From NCBI RefSeq assembly GCF_041435215.1, contig NZ_CP108394.1, forward strand, positions 1,984,001 to 2,048,000: 64,000 nt of DNA, read 5' to 3'. A program made the translations under genes and the position numbers. Of this stretch, positions 62,501-64,000 are shown one piece after another. Numbering within the stretch: position 1 is the first letter of the stretch; each line of letters opens with the position of its first letter. The stretch comes from Streptomyces sp. NBC_01314 (GTDB lineage Bacteria > Actinomycetota > Actinomycetes > Streptomycetales > Streptomycetaceae). The notes below the pieces were generated by a model that was not told the origin of the DNA, did not search any database, and saw nothing but the letters and a program-made list of their open reading frames with translations.

Positions 62501-63575
62501 CGTAGTAGTCCTTGCGCATGATCGGGGAGGTCCGCTCGTACTCCGCACGCAGTGTCTGGCGGTACGGCTCCGGCATGTTGCTCAGCTGTGTCACCCGGTT
62601 GTCGGTGAGCCGAGCGGTCAGCCGTTCGAACGCGGCGAGCAGGGTGCCGTCCTGCCGGCGTTCGCCGACGGTCGCGGGGATCTCCTCGTAGGCGTAGCTG
62701 GGTTTGTACGGGATCTCGACGCTGCTCCAGTACTGGTCCTGCTCCTCGGGCGGAACCCAGTCCAGGAACGGCGCGAACAGACTGCGCGCCTGGTAACGGC
62801 CGGCCTCCAGGCGGTCGCGGCCGGCATCCTCGACCCGCATGGGGACGGGGACTATACGGATGTCGCGCTGGGTGTGGGAAATACGGCGGATCGAACGGGC
62901 GACGTGCGCGGCGCCGTTGACGCCCTGCCGGCTGAGGGTGAAGCAGTCCACGACGATGTCCGGCATGACGACCGTGCAGATGCTCGCGGTGTCACTGAGG
63001 CCGGTCCGGCTGTCGATCAGTACGTAGTCGTACCGCGCGGCCATGTCGTCGCGGAGCGCGGTGAGGAAGTCGGAGCCGCCCATGCGGTAGAACGTGCCCC
63101 AGTCGAAGGTGCTGACGGTGACCGCGTAGGTGTCGGGGTCCTGCACGCCGGCGGGCAGCAGGTCCAGTTTTCCGCCCGGTGGCAGCCGTAGTTCCGTGCC
63201 GACGGCGTACCGGTCGACGCGTGCCCGTTCCCGGTGGCCGGGCTCCTCGGGCAGGCCACCCCCGTTCGGCCGGGCCGGGCCGGCCGTGCCCGAGCCGTCC
63301 ACACCGGAGCCCACCCGTGGCGTCACCGCGTGCCGGGCGAAGTCGCTGACCATCTCTATGACGCCGGCGCTCTCGGTGAGTTCGGGGTCGGCCAGCAGGG
63401 GCTGCAGATAGGTGTGCAGTCCGGGGGCCTCCAGGTCCCAGTCCACGACGAGTACGCGCAGGCCGTTGCTCGCGAGGATCCAGGCGGTGTTGACCAGCGC
63501 CATCGTGCGGCCCGTACCGCCCTTGAAGGAGTAGAAGGTGATGATGGTGCCCCGGCCGGCGTCGTCATGGGTCAT
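59541..63575 (-). CDS. fxsT: FxsT-type protein: ATPase-TIR-NB-ARC-TPR
   Basis: A 1344-residue cytoplasmic protein. Residues 10-330: ParA/MinD-like ATPase of the KGGVGR kind (FYSFKGGTGRTMALVNTAW, YVLIDSRTGLSDTA). About 356-485: TIR-like domain (YYVSYAATDRLWADWTVTVL, VVLLSPQYTALPQAREI). About 520-800: NB-ARC switch (P-loop LYGLGGVGKTQLALEYA, Walker B WLLVYDNAEKP). From about 900 to the end: tandem TPR units of about 42 residues (LGEDHPYTLGAAMSLGSDL type). ATG 63575 has AAGGAG seven bases upstream; the frame upstream starts with TTG and is not needed. It overlaps FxsC by 11 bases. It has the build of an NLR-like sensor. Confidence 0.88.
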   Translation of the reverse strand: MTHDDAGRGTIITFYSFKGGTGRTMALVNTAWILASNGLRVLVVDWDLEAPGLHTYLQPLLADPELTESAGVIEMVSDFARHAVTPRVGSGVDGSGTAGPARPNGGGLPEEPGHRERARVDRYAVGTELRLPPGGKLDLLPAGVQDPDTYAVTVSTFDWGTFYRMGGSDFLTALRDDMAARYDYVLIDSRTGLSDTASICTVVMPDIVVDCFTLSRQGVNGAAHVARSIRRISHTQRDIRIVPVPMRVEDAGRDRLEAGRYQARSLFAPFLDWVPPEEQDQYWSSVEIPYKPSYAYEEIPATVGERRQDGTLLAAFERLTARLTDNRVTQLSNMPEPYRQTLRAEYERTSPIMRKDYYVSYAATDRLWADWTVTVLRAAGYEATLAPIEVDEVTDAPVAPTGLERTLAGEGRMVVLLSPQYTALPQAREIRRRTSRRDPSGQIGMVVPLRVDDAPPPAEFAPLSAVSLAGVTAEEAVARLLTTVDRAGSVEPGSRPAAVGLAAAARLPGTPPQVIGGRPQRNVVFTGRRALIERLRDSLLSGTTAVLPQALYGLGGVGKTQLALEYAYRFESDYDLVWWINAAEPTQIRQDLNTLAGHLGVPLGGKDLTAVCNEVLDKLRRGTPHARWLLVYDNAEKPADLDGLVPVSGPGHHILITSRNPAWAERAARIEVDLFTREESVALLRRYNVTLEPVEAARVAEELGDFPLAVSLAAASLQESAMPVDTYVEMLRTQMTDILRSQSAPDYPTSAAASWSLDRLKSRTPAAAALLQLCAFFGPDPIPRDMLSSRPALALLERHDPSLSDPLLMSRLYGEIVRNGLAQVDQRTDTLTLHRLIQRVLRDQLSSDEQTAMRERAQAVLGQANPKDPDESENWRRYATLLPHLWPTRAQESDNLPVRQWICDTVRHLWRSGDADTANTTAERVLTSWLPRFGEDDALVLRLRTELGNALREQGRLPEAYDVTRDVYERGSRVLGEDHPYTLGAAMSLGSDLRSVGRYADAMESDRETLRRTRRLLGDGHARTLAAAGNLAVSEFLSGDRQAARETNREILKQRREIFGPDQRATLNSATNYARDLRAAGALHEALKLLQDTLKRSRRALGPDHLITFRASLGVAVLHRRLGEYEEAYTLTNDTFEQAKKQLGQDHHDTLAVATNLSADLYDRGESVRGRELAKETFDRYGRRFGPDHVFTLTSANNLAVLLRLTGQPEAALELSTRTADRFRRLLGPRHPYTLTCMLNHATDLSESGDHGRALAVGREAYEGLRDVLGPDHHLAIAGASNLAGELRRDESDEPEGSHEEAGRLHEEAERRARESKELGGDHPLTRAVTRWQPIDADIEPPVT

Positions 63576-64000
63576 CTTCCTGCTCCTTCTCAAAGGGCAT
63601 CGGTGTGGAGGAGGCGCGGGCAGCGATCGGCGGCGCGAGCCCGGTACGGCTGCGCGGAGTGGCCACGGTGCTCAGGACGGGGAGCGAGGCGGACGTGATC
63701 CGGGGCATCTCCATGGAGTTGACCTTGAGGGTCTCGAGAAAGGAGACCAGATGGTTCTGCGCCTTCGCGACGACGGCGTGGAGCGCCCCGTCGAACCGGT
63801 CCGAGCCGATGCCCGACTGCAGCAGCGGCAGGGGATCCCCGGTTCCCTTCGCCCAGTTGAACGGAAGGGCACCCCGGACCGCCTCCCAGTAGGCCTTGCC
63901 CCGGGGGCCGTCACCCGCCTCTTCCTGCTCGCACGGAATTATGGCCGCGCTGCCCGGATGGTTGCTCCGGTCGTAGGCACGGAGGGCTCGTCCGAACGGC
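63565..64000 (-). CDS. fxsC: FxsC-type TIR-like protein, N-terminus beyond window
   Basis: Only the last 144 residues are inside. They read FGRALRAYDRSNHPGSAAII, GKAYWEAVRGALPFNWAKG, SDRFDGALHAVVAKAQNHLV and a disordered tail ending in TPMPFEKEQEDDP. The place directly before FxsT and the overlap of the two genes match the FxSxx-COOH system, where a TIR-like FxsC stands beside FxsT. The catalytic or TIR part lies outside, so the call rests on position and weak sequence likeness. Confidence 0.6.
   Translation of the reverse strand, partial: PFGRALRAYDRSNHPGSAAIIPCEQEEAGDGPRGKAYWEAVRGALPFNWAKGTGDPLPLLQSGIGSDRFDGALHAVVAKAQNHLVSFLETLKVNSMEMPRITSASLPVLSTVATPRSRTGLAPPIAARASSTPMPFEKEQEDDP

Overview
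The window reads as chromosomal DNA of a Streptomyces or close actinobacterial relative. It is very GC-rich with GC-rich third codon positions. GTG starts and four-base ATGA/GTGA gene overlaps are frequent, and several genes seem to have leaderless promoters. It also carries typical actinobacterial families: a mycothiol-type maleylpyruvate isomerase remnant, an XRE-DUF5753/DUF397 pair, a monomeric isocitrate dehydrogenase and an Fxs (FxSxx-COOH) peptide locus.

Region 1 (about 1-31 kb) is an accessory, regulator-rich zone for aromatic compounds and aldehydes. It holds a gentisate operon (gentisate dioxygenase, fumarylacetoacetate-hydrolase-family enzyme, and a broken maleylpyruvate isomerase) with a divergent IclR regulator, and two amidohydrolase/decarboxylase genes. 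An aldehyde dehydrogenase and an SDR share a palindromic operator next to two tandem MarR regulators. A two-component system follows. Next comes a complete PaoABCD-type molybdenum aldehyde oxidoreductase operon, then a MarR/membrane-protein pair, another MarR and a TetR. The zone ends with a second aromatic cluster (FAD monooxygenase, VOC enzyme, FAH hydrolase, SnoaL-like protein, methyltransferase, TetR) in which three genes are frameshifted. Remnants of a second pao operon (the start of its 2Fe-2S gene and the end of its xdhC gene) bracket the gentisate block.

Region 2 (about 31-40 kb) mixes intact small operons with many gene fragments. The intact genes are SnoaL-like, DJ-1/PfpI, an XRE-MmyB regulator, an MFS exporter, a cupin and a zinc alcohol dehydrogenase. 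The fragments come from a quinone reductase, HpaI aldolase, flavoprotein, XRE regulator, carboxymuconolactone decarboxylase, Na+/H+ antiporter and pectate-lyase-like protein. A G-rich motif recurs upstream of several of these.

Region 3 (about 40-64 kb) is mostly intact and looks more core-like. It has a nucleotidyltransferase-BON-phosphoesterase operon and an ABC exporter whose promoter contains a SoxR-type box. MscS, icd, the XRE/DUF397 module, an esterase with a divergent OhrR-like regulator, an aldo-keto reductase divergent from a GH43 protein, and a decayed sugar-uptake/glucosidase pair beside tRNA-Pro(GGG) follow. It ends with an Fxs locus: radical SAM enzyme FxsB, precursor FxsA with an unusual C-terminal extension, a giant ATPase-TIR-NB-ARC-TPR protein FxsT, and the start of FxsC.

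The most interesting items are the Fxs locus with its non-canonical precursor tail, the ruined duplicate pao operon around the gentisate genes, a 7-bp tandem repeat that alone shifts the frame of the VOC gene, and several operators shared between separate genes. Indel-type damage is common left of about 40 kb. Raw-read support should be checked before every frameshift is accepted as real.
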